A DNA stretch of 49,716 nucleotides from Actinomycetota bacterium (GTDB lineage: Bacteria; Actinomycetota; Thermoleophilia; Gaiellales; Gaiellaceae): the NCBI GenBank assembly GCA_005883355.1, contig VAXG01000038.1:30966-80681 (forward strand). Direction: 5' to 3'. The notes beneath the pieces were generated by a model. That model was given only the letters and a program-made list of their open reading frames with translations, was not told where the DNA came from and made no database searches. Both the position numbers and the translations under genes were made by a program. Shown piece by piece: positions 40,153 through 48,879 of this stretch. Every line of letters starts with the position of its first letter. Within the stretch, counting starts at the first letter, position 1.

Positions 40153-41155
40153 CCCAGTAGCTGCGAGCGCCGTGCTCTCGGTAGAAGTGAAGGGTTTCTG
40201 CGAGGCCGTCGCGGAGTTCCACTTGCGGGCGCCACCCGAGCTCGCGTTCGATCTTGCTGAAGTCCGCCCAATAGTCGCCGATGTCAATGGATTTTCGATC
40301 CGCCGGGAACGGAACGAGTTGCCATTTGCCGCTGCCGTTAAGCTCGACCACCAGCTGCGCGAGGTCTGTGAGGCTGATCGGGTTGGCATCCCCGAGGTTG
40401 TATACCTGACCCACTGCCTCATCTCGCGTGGCGGCGAGGAGGAACGCGCTCACTGCGTCGTCGACGTAATTGAAGTCGCGTCGTTGCCGACCATCGCCGA
40501 ATACATCGAGATGTTCACCACTAAGGATCAATCTCAGCCAATAACCAAGAAACGTCTGCCGCGCATCCCTCACGCGCATCCGCGGTCCATATGTGTTGGT
40601 CAGCCGTAGGACCGTGACACGAATGCCGTACACATCGCCATACAACAGGTGGTACCACTCGCCAGCAGTCTTGTTGATCCCGTTTACGTCGACGGGGTGA
40701 ATGGGGTGGTCCTCCGTAACTGGAAGCTGTCGGGGGCGCCCATAGATCTGCCGCGTGCTGGCAAACACTATGCGGACGTCTGGATTCTGGTGCCTGCACG
40801 CTTCGAGAATTGAGAGCTGGCTTCTGCAATTGATCTCGAGGTCGTTGTACGGAGCGACCATGGAGTCGATGTGACTCGTCTGACCCGCGAGATTGAAGAC
40901 GAAATCCTGCTCTCGAACGAGGTATCGCAGACTGTGTTCGTCACGTACGTCCGAGATGTTGACGGTGACCGCCTCCTCAATCCCGGCGATGTTGAAGAGA
41001 TTGCCGCCGTACTCGTCGATCAAGGAATCGACGAGCATGACGCGCGCTCCAGACTCGACAAGTTCTCGGGCTAGGTTCGAGCCGATGAAGCCGAGCCCGC
41101 CGGTGATGAGAACGCGAGCTCCGTTGAATGCGGGCGCTAGATCGGGCCGTAGCAT
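40139..41155 (-). CDS. Extended SDR sugar-nucleotide epimerase/dehydratase with altered active site
   Basis: A 338-residue protein: VLITGGLGFIGSNLAREL (15-32) is the NAD-binding motif, FNLAGQTSHIDSM follows, and FASTRQIYG (131-139) supplies the Ser/Thr. Where the catalytic Tyr-x3-Lys should be, the sequence is VDVNGINKTAGEW, so Lys162 is present but Asn158 replaces Tyr. The C-terminal half has TYGPRMRVRDARQTFLGYW and FGDGRQRRDFNYVDDAV, as in UDP-sugar epimerases. Either another residue does the acid-base step or this is a specialised subfamily. It works with the overlapping aminotransferase, perhaps to make a 4-amino or 3-amino deoxysugar. Confidence 0.82.
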   Translation of the reverse strand: MLRPDLAPAFNGARVLITGGLGFIGSNLARELVESGARVMLVDSLIDEYGGNLFNIAGIEEAVTVNISDVRDEHSLRYLVREQDFVFNLAGQTSHIDSMVAPYNDLEINCRSQLSILEACRHQNPDVRIVFASTRQIYGRPRQLPVTEDHPIHPVDVNGINKTAGEWYHLLYGDVYGIRVTVLRLTNTYGPRMRVRDARQTFLGYWLRLILSGEHLDVFGDGRQRRDFNYVDDAVSAFLLAATRDEAVGQVYNLGDANPISLTDLAQLVVELNGSGKWQLVPFPADRKSIDIGDYWADFSKIERELGWRPQVELRDGLAETLHFYREHGARSYWDASG

Positions 41156-41211
41156 TGCGTCATCGTCTACCGAGCACGCGGTCGTATTCCTCGGCCGCTT
41201 AGCGTTTGCAG

Positions 41212-42339
41212 CTAGTCACCGTCCGCGGGCGTCATGGATTCAGAACGTGACTCGCGGAAATGCAGGCTCCCTGGGAGACGCCGGACGTGACTTACCGCAT
41301 CTCCCAGAGTGCTGCGCACTGTCAGCCTCGCGAAATCGCCCGAAGTCAAGAACCCGTCGGCGAAGTTCGGCTCGACGGTTCGAACGAGTTCGAACGCCCG
41401 ATTGACAGCCGCAAGGTACGGGTCCCAGACGAGGCGCTCCTCCAGTCGAGAAGGTGGATAGTTGGAGGTCCAAAAGAAGGATCCCGAGGCCGCGGAATGT
41501 AGGTGAGTCGACCTCCGACGGCCCATGTGCCGCGCGCGGGGATGGAAGAGCTTCAACGAGTGATAGTGGTAAAAGACGAGCGGGGCATCGTCCACCCAGA
41601 CTCGCCCGTCACGCTCGCTCAGCGTATAAGCAGACACGTTCCACGGGGCAAGACCCCCTCCGACGTGCTGGAGCACGCTCACACCTTCGAACCGTTCCGG
41701 CCAGTCGTCGAGGTACTTCTGGTCGCCGAGCTTTCCGTCCTCCTCGCGGTAGTAGCACCATTCGAGACAACGCTCGCGCCACCAATCCAGCGCCTCGAGT
41801 CCCCGCTGATCGCGCCTGAACGTGACCCACTCGACGTTATAGATGCCGCTCGTCGGTTCCATGTGCCGATGCTCCGGAGCGTACCGGTGCGGCACGATCT
41901 GGATCGAGTTGTCTGCGAGCTCGGCGAAGAGTGGCTCTGGGTGCGAGAAGAAGTGGATGTCGGAATCGACATACGTAATGGCTTCGAGATCAGGTTCGCA
42001 GTCGAGGCAGTACCGGGCGATGCAAGGGGTCGCTGTCCAGCAGTATTCGAGCTGGGTCCGATCGGCTTTGGCCGCCGCAAGCCAGGGATCATGCCGCTCC
42101 AGGTCGCCTAGGGGAATCGCTGTGAGCCGAGGCAGTCGCAGCCGCGCGAGCACGTTGTACGCTCGATCGTCCATGCAGAAGGCGCGTAACTGCGCGCGAG
42201 GCTCCACTTGTCGGAGCGACGCGTAAAGGGCAAGGCCCCGCACGAGATACTTGCTGTCGAACAAGGTGCAGAAGTCGGGTGGCACGCGGGGGCGAAGACT
42301 AGCCACCCGCCCGGAGGGTTGGCTCGATTCGGCACTCAT
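41212..42339 (-). CDS. GT-A-fold glycosyltransferase (GT8/GT77-like)
   Basis: A 375-residue protein. FCTLFDSKYLVRGLALYASL opens a nucleotide-sugar transferase fold, AITYVDSDIHFFSHPEPLF holds the metal-binding DSD, and IQIVPHRYAPEHRH and GIYNVEWVTFRRD resemble retaining GT8/GT77-type enzymes. WCYYREEDGKLGDQKYLDDWP and VFYHYHSLKLFHP complete the acceptor side. It should work in the cytoplasm on a lipid-linked glycan. ATG 42339 is chosen; upstream in-frame residues to 42489 are Arg-rich and unlike the family. Co-directional with the methyltransferase before it (32-bp gap) and the epimerase after it. Confidence 0.72.
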   Translation of the reverse strand: MSAESSQPSGRVASLRPRVPPDFCTLFDSKYLVRGLALYASLRQVEPRAQLRAFCMDDRAYNVLARLRLPRLTAIPLGDLERHDPWLAAAKADRTQLEYCWTATPCIARYCLDCEPDLEAITYVDSDIHFFSHPEPLFAELADNSIQIVPHRYAPEHRHMEPTSGIYNVEWVTFRRDQRGLEALDWWRERCLEWCYYREEDGKLGDQKYLDDWPERFEGVSVLQHVGGGLAPWNVSAYTLSERDGRVWVDDAPLVFYHYHSLKLFHPRARHMGRRRSTHLHSAASGSFFWTSNYPPSRLEERLVWDPYLAAVNRAFELVRTVEPNFADGFLTSGDFARLTVRSTLGDAVSHVRRLPGSLHFRESRSESMTPADGD

Positions 42340-42371
42340 TAGGTCGCAGCTGACATACTCGAACCGGGCAA

Positions 42372-43124
42372 CTAGTCGCTGATCTTCTCGCGGACGTGGG
42401 CGCCGGACGCAAAGCCGAGGGGTATCGCCGTGGACTCTTGGGCTGCGTAGAAGTACAGCTCGGTTCGGCTGGGCCACTCCGATCTCCATACCGCGACCGC
42501 GGGAAACACTTGCTCGAGCGTGTGTCGCAGATCGTCCTCATCGCGGTATTCGAGCTCATGGTGGATGAGGTGGCTGTTGACGCTGTCACCAGCAGCGATC
42601 GTATCGCCAGCCAGTACGCCGCCGCGCGCGACGAGGCGGCTTCGCACACCTTCGAGGATCGCTGTCACTTCGGCAGCCGTGAAATGCTCGATCGCGCCCG
42701 ACCAGACGATCGTGTCGAATTGCCCGTCCGGAAGCGACTCGCGGACATCGCGGAGTTCGTAGCTGACGTTGGGGGCGGCGTTTACCCGCTTCGCGTAGTG
42801 GATCGCGTCTGCATCGAAATCGACTGCCACCACCTTTTCAGCCCGGTTCGCGTAGAAGTGACGCGCGTAGAAGCCGTCGCCGCAGCAGAGGTCGAGGACG
42901 CGTCCGCCGATTGGCACGGCGAGTGACGCGAACACGCCGCGCTCCTCGGCGATGTTGTGCCGCTGCGCGTCGCCCATGTAGTGGAGGCCGACGTAGTGGT
43001 CGAACCACTCTGGCGGCGGCGGGTGTCCCCACTCCGCCTCCGCCTGCCACCGGTGCGTGTGCCGGTTCGCCCAACGCATCGCCTGATTCACGCGACGGAG
43101 AGCCTGGGCGGAGCGATGCCTCAC
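42372..43124 (-). CDS. Class I SAM-dependent methyltransferase
   Basis: A 250-residue protein: GRVLDLCCGDGFYARHFY is motif I, VVAVDFDADAIHYAKR the acidic loop, FDTIVWSGAIEHF motif II and RGGVLAGDTIAA motif III. Standard Methyltransf_11-type fold; target unknown, probably a sugar of this operon's glycan. The GTG start at 43124 is supported by a leaderless-type promoter (TAGCAT 6 nt upstream). It heads the minus-strand operon that continues with the glycosyltransferase, epimerase and aminotransferase. Confidence 0.85.
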   Translation of the reverse strand: MRHRSAQALRRVNQAMRWANRHTHRWQAEAEWGHPPPPEWFDHYVGLHYMGDAQRHNIAEERGVFASLAVPIGGRVLDLCCGDGFYARHFYANRAEKVVAVDFDADAIHYAKRVNAAPNVSYELRDVRESLPDGQFDTIVWSGAIEHFTAAEVTAILEGVRSRLVARGGVLAGDTIAAGDSVNSHLIHHELEYRDEDDLRHTLEQVFPAVAVWRSEWPSRTELYFYAAQESTAIPLGFASGAHVREKISD

Positions 43125-43130
43125 GCGACC

Positions 43131-43136
43131 ATGCTA
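43131..43136 (-). promoter_or_regulatory. -10 element of leaderless promoter for the 43124 operon
   Basis: TAGCAT on the reverse strand ends 6 nt before GTG 43124, with no Shine-Dalgarno sequence between. It faces away from the promoter at 43314. Confidence 0.5.
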
Positions 43137-43313
43137 ACGGTGGTCCCGGCGAAAGAACGCAAACGGCGGCACCTCATCGGCCGCGCGATGAGGTAGCTGT
43201 GGCCGCTAGCGGGAAATGGGAGTTCGCGCTCTGCGACCTCGCCGGCAACGACCTCTCCGGCCTCGCCTCAGCCCTCACCTGGGTATCGGCGATCAGGGCG
43301 AGGTGGACAACCG

Positions 43314-43319
43314 TACGAT
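43314..43319 (+). promoter_or_regulatory. -10 element of leaderless promoter for the 43327 gene
   Basis: TACGAT is followed by exactly 7 nt and then ATG 43327. The geometry favours 43327 over the in-frame ATG at 43318, which overlaps the hexamer. Confidence 0.5.
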
Positions 43320-43326
43320 GCCGCTG

Positions 43327-44400
43327 ATGCGCATCCTCATCGTCGACACCTACTACCCGGCGTTCCTCGATTCCCACTACGCCGAGCGCCCGACTCTGGT
43401 CGACGCCTCGTACGACGTCCAGTGGCGCGTACTCATGGACCGGTTCTTCGGGACGTGCGACTCCTATTCACACTTCTTGGGCGAACTTGATCACCAGGCG
43501 CACGAAGTGGTCGTCAACTGTGAACCGCTCCAGCGTGCGTGGGCTCGCGAGCATGGTGTTCGATTCAAGAAGCGACTGGGTCGGCTCTCTGCTCCGCCGC
43601 TGGTACTTCAGCAGGCAGAGGAGTTTCGCCCAGACGTCGTCTACATGCAGGACCTCAACGCTCTCAGTCCTCGGGGCCTGAGAGCCTTGCGCGCACGATC
43701 GCGCCTCCTGGTCGGCCAGATCGCGAGCGAACCCCCGCCTGACAAGCAACTCGCTCCGTTCGACCTGATTCTGACGTCGCTGCCTCACTTCGTGCCCATG
43801 TTCCGGGCGAAAGGCTTCGCGAGCGAGTACTTCCGGATCGCGTTCGACCCACGCGTCCTCACGCGTGTGCAGACCAATGCACCGGCAGAGGACGTCGTTT
43901 TCGTCGGCACACTCGCCCGAACGCAGCACGGCAGGGGCAACGAGTTGCTCGAACGCGCCGCGCGGCGAGCACCGATTGAGTTCTGGGGCTACAACCTCGA
44001 TGGGTGGCCCGCGGACGCGGCCATCCGCCGTCGCTATCGCGGTGAAGCGTGGGGCCTGGACATGTACCGCATGCTGGCGGGTTCGAAGATCGCCCTCAAC
44101 CGACACATCGATGTGGCAGGGGACTACGCGAACAACATGCGCCTCTACGAGGCGACTGGTGTCGGAACGCTCCTCATCACCGACGCGAAGCGCAACCTCG
44201 CCGAGCTCTTTGAGCCTGACGTGGAGGTCGTCACGTACGCGAGTGAGGCCGAACTCGTGGAAAAGATCCGTCACTACGTCGCCGACGAAGCGGAGCGCTC
44301 GAGGATCGCACGTGCAGGGCAGGAACGCACACTCCACGACCACACGTACGCCCACCGCATGCGCGAGCTCGTCGCGATTCTGGGTCGATTTCTGCCCTGA
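43327..44400 (+). CDS. GT-B glycosyltransferase with CgeB-like C-terminal domain
   Basis: A 357-residue protein: MRILIVDTYYPAFLDSHY starts the first Rossmann domain, FRPDVVYMQDLNAL follows, and the C-terminal domain has DVVFVGTLARTQHGRGNELL, then KIALNRHIDVAGDYANNMRL, YEATGVGTLLITDAKRNLAE and LFEPDVEVVTY, as in the CgeB/YkvP-like glycosyltransferase group. It probably uses a nucleotide sugar in the cytoplasm, with unknown linkage. It is transcribed alone; start chosen from the leaderless promoter. It converges on the GT2 gene at 44409 with an 8-bp gap. Confidence 0.78.
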   Translation: MRILIVDTYYPAFLDSHYAERPTLVDASYDVQWRVLMDRFFGTCDSYSHFLGELDHQAHEVVVNCEPLQRAWAREHGVRFKKRLGRLSAPPLVLQQAEEFRPDVVYMQDLNALSPRGLRALRARSRLLVGQIASEPPPDKQLAPFDLILTSLPHFVPMFRAKGFASEYFRIAFDPRVLTRVQTNAPAEDVVFVGTLARTQHGRGNELLERAARRAPIEFWGYNLDGWPADAAIRRRYRGEAWGLDMYRMLAGSKIALNRHIDVAGDYANNMRLYEATGVGTLLITDAKRNLAELFEPDVEVVTYASEAELVEKIRHYVADEAERSRIARAGQERTLHDHTYAHRMRELVAILGRFLP

Positions 44401-44408
44401 CGCCCCCG

Positions 44409-45239
44409 CTACTGGACGTCAGTGGCTCTCCGATCACATAGGTTGAGCAAGGCGAGCTTCCGAAGTACGGTCGAGGCGGCCAGGAGGCCGGTATGGAACA
44501 GGCGGAGGGCGGTATAGAACAGCCAGGACAGCACGCGCTCTCTTCGGGGCAACGTGTCGAGGAGCTGTCGAGAAGCGAGCTTGAACTCTCTCTGGAAGTG
44601 GCTCAAGTCGGCGGACTTCGCCTCCTCGTGGAGCCACCGCACAGCGAGCTCGCGATCGATTGTCGTCGGTAGGCAACCGCCCACGGCGAGCCGAAGCTCG
44701 AACTCCGTGTCGAAGATGTAGTGCAGATCTTCGCGAAAGACCCCGAAAGCGTCGAAGATCCGGCGCCTCCAAAAGGACGCTGCCTGCGGGACGCCCCACG
44801 GCATGCGGACCCACGCGCCTCGAGGCCCGCGGGGCAGCCGAGGTCGCCATACTGTCTCGAGCGTGCCGTCGGAATAGAGGTAGCGGCACGCCCCGCAAAC
44901 CCACGAGACAGCCGGGTCGGAGAAGAAGGGAAGCGCGACCTCGAACGCCCCGGGCAGGTAGTAGTCGTCGCTGTTGATGTACGCCACGACCTCGCCCGAG
45001 GCAAGGGCCAGCCCTTTGTTGATGGCGTGGGATTGACCCCTGTCGGGCTCGCTCACCCAGTGCGCGAGTCGCGACTCGTACTGGCGGAGGATGTCGACGG
45101 AGCCGTCGGTCGAACCTCCGTCGATCACGATGAACTCGAGATCCGGATAGTCCTGATCGAGCACGGACCGGATCGTCCGCTCGAGGTACACCGCCTGATT
45201 CAGCGAGGGCGTGATGACTGAGAGTCGCGGAGGTGTCAC
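44409..45239 (-). CDS. GT2-family glycosyltransferase
   Basis: A 276-residue GT-A enzyme: [56 protein letters not shown] and [16 protein letters not shown] with the DD metal site, then [20 protein letters not shown] and [11 protein letters not shown] for the acceptor region. This is the common WcaA-like GT2 type that adds sugars to lipid-linked repeat units. GTG 45239 is chosen because it gives a 4-bp overlap with the methyltransferase stop upstream; the 37 residues of open frame before it are not family-like. Confidence 0.84.
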   Translation of the reverse strand: MTPPRLSVITPSLNQAVYLERTIRSVLDQDYPDLEFIVIDGGSTDGSVDILRQYESRLAHWVSEPDRGQSHAINKGLALASGEVVAYINSDDYYLPGAFEVALPFFSDPAVSWVCGACRYLYSDGTLETVWRPRLPRGPRGAWVRMPWGVPQAASFWRRRIFDAFGVFREDLHYIFDTEFELRLAVGGCLPTTIDRELAVRWLHEEAKSADLSHFQREFKLASRQLLDTLPRRERVLSWLFYTALRLFHTGLLAASTVLRKLALLNLCDRRATDVQ

Positions 45240-45922
45240 TGAGAAGTAACCACGAAAAGCCCGAGCGCGTAGTACGACGACGAGCCGTGGACCGCGAGCG
45301 CGGCCTGTCGAGTCGCGGGCTGCCAACTCTTTCCGTCGAGCTTTGCCCACCAGGCTTCGTCGCTGACAGCGAATCGCTCGAGAAGACGGGGGAGGCGCTC
45401 CGCGCCGTACACGCGGTGGTACGGAGGAAAGATGCCGTCGATCCCAACGGGCAACGTCAGGACCATGTCGCCATCGGGGCGTAGAAGACTCGCGAGCCTT
45501 TCCATCGCCCGGAGATCGCCGTCAGGATCGGTGGTAGAGCCGTACCGACCCCCGAGGCCAACGTGCTCGATCGTCGAGCAATTGAGCACCTGATCGAAGG
45601 AGCATGGCTCAAACTCCAGCTCGTTCAAGTTGCCCTGTCGGTACGTGATGGGCGCACCCTTGAATTCGAAGGCGCACGGCTCCAGGTCGATGGCCACGAC
45701 CTCATGGCCCGCGAAGGCCGCTGCCAGTGCGACAAAGCCGGTTCCCGCCCCGAAGTCGAGAACACGCCCCGGATCGCGGCGCAGCCGGCTGAGAACCCAC
45801 GCCCATTCGATTGTCCGATCGCCGCTCAGCCCCGGACCCATTCGGAAGCGCTCCGCGGCTTTGATCAAGCCCCAGCCGCCGGCCTGAAGCAACCTCGCGG
45901 CCGCCGCGCCGGCGGACCTCAC
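45236..45922 (-). CDS. Class I SAM-dependent methyltransferase
   Basis: A 228-residue protein: [20 protein letters not shown] is motif [14 protein letters not shown] the acidic loop, [20 protein letters not shown] motif II and [13 protein letters not shown] motif III. GTG 45922 is chosen because an AGGAG ribosome site sits 7 nt upstream (45930-45934) and because longer versions (to 46087) would overlap the divergent exporter permease. It is co-transcribed with the GT2 gene (4-bp overlap), so it probably methylates the sugar that enzyme adds, for example a chain-terminating cap read by the adjacent Wzm/Wzt exporter; the capping role is inference. Confidence 0.82.
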   Translation of the reverse strand: MRSAGAAAARLLQAGGWGLIKAAERFRMGPGLSGDRTIEWAWVLSRLRRDPGRVLDFGAGTGFVALAAAFAGHEVVAIDLEPCAFEFKGAPITYRQGNLNELEFEPCSFDQVLNCSTIEHVGLGGRYGSTTDPDGDLRAMERLASLLRPDGDMVLTLPVGIDGIFPPYHRVYGAERLPRLLERFAVSDEAWWAKLDGKSWQPATRQAALAVHGSSSYYALGLFVVTSQ

Positions 45923-45929
45923 AATCGGG

Positions 45930-45934
45930 CTCCT
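45930..45934 (-). promoter_or_regulatory. Ribosome binding site fixing the 45922 start
   Basis: AGGAG on the reverse strand with 7-nt spacing to GTG 45922. It decides between this start and longer in-frame alternatives. Confidence 0.5.
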
Positions 45935-46022
45935 GAAGCCGCCGAGGGGATGTGAGAGCGACCAACGCGAGCGCAGGCCGGTGCTGAGGATGTCCGCATC
46001 GCGCGTATCATTACCTGGCGCA

Positions 46023-46868
46023 ATGACGGACTCAGCCACTCCCCGCGCGTCTGCCTCGCGCGCGACCTCGAGTCCAAGGTTCGTCATCAGGCAGAGGCGG
46101 GGTTTTATTCTGCCGGATCTCAGAGAGCTCTGGCATTACCGCGAGATCGTCTACTTCCTGTCGTGGCGAGACGTCAAGGTGCGCTACGCGCAGACGATGC
46201 TCGGAGCCGCCTGGACTCTGCTGCAGCCGCTCGCGCTCATGCTTCTGTTCACGTACGCGTTCAGCCGAGTCGGAAGCGTCAAGACGGGAAGCGTGCCGTA
46301 TCCCCTCTTTGCGCTTGCCGGCGTAGCGTTCTGGACCTTCTTTGCGCGAGCCGTGACCGGCGGCTCCGAGAGCCTCGTTCAAAATGCCGCTCTCCTGACA
46401 AAGGTGTACTGCCCGCGGATCCTCATTCCCATCTCGACGATCATGGCTGCTCTGGCGGATCTAACCTTGAGCCTCGTGCTCCTGATCGGCGTGGCCGCGG
46501 TCTACGACTACTACCCGACGTGGCGGCTCGTGCTTCTTCCCGCCGCTGTCCTGCTCGGCGTTCTCCTGATCGCAGGCGTCACCTTCCTCTTCTCGGCGAT
46601 CAACGTTCGCTTCCGGGACATCGGCCAAGCGCTCCCGTTTCTCGTGCTGTCGTGGCTCTTCCTCAGTCCGGTGGCTTATCCCGTGCAGAATCGTGTGTTC
46701 GAGCTCAACCCGCTCGCCGGAGTGATCGATGCGTTCCGCTGGTGCGTGCTCGGGACGCCAGTCACGGCTTCGAGTCTCCTTCTCGCCGGCAGCATCACGG
46801 TCGGGCTGCTCGTTGTGGGAACCGGCTACTTCGTCCGCGCCGAGCGCACCTTCGCCGACATCGCATAG
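46023..46868 (+). CDS. wzm: ABC-2 polysaccharide export permease (Wzm-like)
   Basis: A 281-residue membrane protein. A cytoplasmic N-terminus with the interface helix LRELWHYREIVYFLSWRDVK precedes six hydrophobic helices (from LLQPLALMLLFTYAFSRVG to LLLAGSITVGLLVVGTGYFV), the layout of O-antigen and teichoic-acid exporter permeases. It forms the channel through which a finished lipid-linked glycan is driven outside by the ATPase encoded next (2-bp gap). A TATCAT hexamer lies 11 nt before the ATG. It diverges from the methyltransferase gene at 45922 across about 100 bp. Confidence 0.88.
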   Translation: MTDSATPRASASRATSSPRFVIRQRRGFILPDLRELWHYREIVYFLSWRDVKVRYAQTMLGAAWTLLQPLALMLLFTYAFSRVGSVKTGSVPYPLFALAGVAFWTFFARAVTGGSESLVQNAALLTKVYCPRILIPISTIMAALADLTLSLVLLIGVAAVYDYYPTWRLVLLPAAVLLGVLLIAGVTFLFSAINVRFRDIGQALPFLVLSWLFLSPVAYPVQNRVFELNPLAGVIDAFRWCVLGTPVTASSLLLAGSITVGLLVVGTGYFVRAERTFADIA

Positions 46869-46870
46869 AA

Positions 46871-48142
46871 GTGAGCGAGCCTCTCCTCGTCCTCGAGAAC
46901 ATCGGGAAGCGGTATCGCCTCACGCGCCGAGCTGCCGCGACCACGATCAGCGACGCCGCCCAGGAGGGACTCGCGAACATCAAGCACCGCTGGTCCACGC
47001 GCGGAATGTCCGATTCCGACCGGGAGTTTTGGGCGCTGCGGAACGTCTCATTCGAGCTCCAACGCGGCGACGTTCTTGGAGTGATCGGACCCAATGGAGC
47101 GGGAAAGTCGACCCTGCTGAAAGTCCTCGCTCGGATCACGGAGCCGAGCGAAGGCTACGCTTTCATCCAGGGTCGCGTCGGGTCGCTGCTGGAGGTCGGC
47201 ACGGGCTTTCACCCCGAGCTCAGCGGACGCGACAACGTCTACCTGAACGGCGCGCTCCTCGGGATGCGCCGCCGCGAAATCGCTTCTAGGTTCGACGAGA
47301 TCGTCGAGTTCTCGGGGATCGGGCGTTTTATCGACGTGCCCGTCAAGCGCTACTCGAGCGGCATGCACGTTCGCCTTGCGTTTGCCGTCGCCGCCCACCT
47401 CGAGCCCGAAATCCTGCTGATCGACGAGGTCCTCGCCGTGGGCGACCAAGCCTTCCAAAAGCGTTGCCTCGGTCGAATGAGCGAGATCGCACATGGCGGC
47501 CGAACGATCCTCTACGTCAGCCACAACCTTGCCAGCGTCGCAGCTCTCTGTACTCAGGCATGTTTGCTCGAGCAAGGCACTGTCGTCCAGCATGGCTCGG
47601 TCGAGTCCGCACTTAGCCGGTACTACGAGACGTTCGGAAAGCGCGAGCGAACCTCGCTCAGCTCAAGGACGGACCGACAAGGCGATGGCCGGATTCGTTT
47701 TACGCACGTCGATGTTGCTAGCTCCGACGGGACGGTGAAGGTCGGCGACTCCGTTGAGGTCAGGCTCCACTACGAGGCCGAGACGGAGTTCTCGAACGTC
47801 ATGGTCGGCGTGGGGATCAACGGCATCCTGGGCGATCCGCTCGCGCTGTGCTCGACCCGCATCACGGGCCAAGATCTCGAACGGGTGCCTCGTCGTGGAG
47901 TCTTCGTCTGTGCGATCCCGCATCTCCCGCTTGTCCCCGACCGTTACTCGCTCAACGTCTACGTGCAGATCAACGGTGTGACCGCCGATTGGGTACAAGA
48001 CGCACATTCCCTCGACGTCGCCGAGAGCGACATCTTTGGCAGCGGGGAGCTTCCGCCGAAGACCCACGCGCGCTTCGTGCTGGAGCATTCCTGGTCGGTT
48101 GCGAACGAGGAGCTCGTCGGCACGGATGTCTCAGTCGCCTGA
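46871..48142 (+). CDS. wzt: ABC polysaccharide export ATPase with C-terminal glycan-binding domain (Wzt-like)
   Basis: A 423-residue protein. The nucleotide-binding domain (1-250) has GVIGPNGAGKSTLLKVLARI (Walker A), VGSLLEVGTGFHPELSGRDN, KRYSSGMHVRLAFAVAAH (signature), EILLIDEVLAVGD (Walker B) and YVSHNLASV (H-loop). Residues about 265-423 form a beta-rich Wzt-C domain (RIRFTHVDVASSDG, SVEVRLHYEAETEFSNVMVG, LVPDRYSLNVYVQING), which in known systems binds the capped chain end and selects substrate. The long open frame upstream inside wzm is ignored; GTG 46871 starts right before the first strand. It overlaps the next gene by 17 bp. The methyltransferases around it may make the recognised cap. 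Confidence 0.92.
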   Translation: MSEPLLVLENIGKRYRLTRRAAATTISDAAQEGLANIKHRWSTRGMSDSDREFWALRNVSFELQRGDVLGVIGPNGAGKSTLLKVLARITEPSEGYAFIQGRVGSLLEVGTGFHPELSGRDNVYLNGALLGMRRREIASRFDEIVEFSGIGRFIDVPVKRYSSGMHVRLAFAVAAHLEPEILLIDEVLAVGDQAFQKRCLGRMSEIAHGGRTILYVSHNLASVAALCTQACLLEQGTVVQHGSVESALSRYYETFGKRERTSLSSRTDRQGDGRIRFTHVDVASSDGTVKVGDSVEVRLHYEAETEFSNVMVGVGINGILGDPLALCSTRITGQDLERVPRRGVFVCAIPHLPLVPDRYSLNVYVQINGVTADWVQDAHSLDVAESDIFGSGELPPKTHARFVLEHSWSVANEELVGTDVSVA

Positions 48143-48844
48143 ACCATCGCTGCCCCTGGTGGTGCGGATCGCACACAGGATCCCCTACCTGCCGCCGGCC
48201 GTCCACTTCGTGCGGGTCCGGTACAACGCCTGGCGCTCGGCCCACGAGAGGAGCGCGAAGAACATCACGCGCAAGAACACTCTTCGCGCCTACAACCGCG
48301 TCTATCGCTCGGACTCCTTGCTCGCCGAGTACCTCGTGCCGCCCAGACTCGAGTTCTACGACGAAGTAGCTGAGAGATGCGCTCGGCTCACCCCACGCCG
48401 GGTCATCGATGTCGGTTGCGGCACGGGACACCTTCTCCGTTCCCTCGTCGACCGTGCTCCGGTCGAGCCGCAGCTCGTCGTCGGAGTCGACCGCTCGCGC
48501 ACCGGAATTCGGCGTGCACGCACCTTGCTCCCGCAGGGAACGTTCGTCGTTGGGGATCTCTACCGCCTCCGGCTTGACGCAGAGCGGTTCGACCTGGTCC
48601 TCTGCACTGAGGTGCTCGAGCACGTGCGTGAGCCGGCACTAGCCGTTGATGCTCTTTGCCGGCTTTGCGCTCCGGGCGGACGCGTCGCGGTCACAGTTCC
48701 CGACGGCGCGCAGGACTCGTGGGAAGGGCACGTCAACTTTTGGGATGAGGACGAGTTTCGTGCCTTTCTCGCGCTCTCGTAAGCATCGACCGGATCGAGG
48801 GTGGACGAACTTTCCTCGCTTGGCTCGCGCCCGGCGAGCGTTAA
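48126..48844 (+). pseudogene. SAM-dependent methyltransferase with a late frameshift
   Basis: From ATG 48126 the frame gives 218 residues up to TAA 48780: RRVIDVGCGTGHLLRSLVD (motif I), VVGVDRSRTGIRRAR, FDLVLCTEVLEHV (motif II), CAPGGRVAVTVPDG and HVNFWDEDEFRAFLA. The expected last strands are missing from that frame, but from 48776 another frame continues naturally (LVSIDRIEGGRTFLAWLAPG, then ER) to TAA 48842-48844. A small indel near 48775 explains both, whether a real mutation or a sequencing error. Most of the fold is intact, so activity may remain. It overlaps wzt by 17 bp, suggesting a role in modifying the exported chain. Confidence 0.7.
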
Positions 48845-48879
48845 CAGTTCGCTCCACTCGAGCTGCTTGCGATCCGGTA

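Noticed and set aside
46163-46870. A long in-frame extension upstream of the Wzt ATPase
   Set aside because: It lies wholly inside the permease gene and its translation is low-complexity; the ATPase domain starts at 46871.
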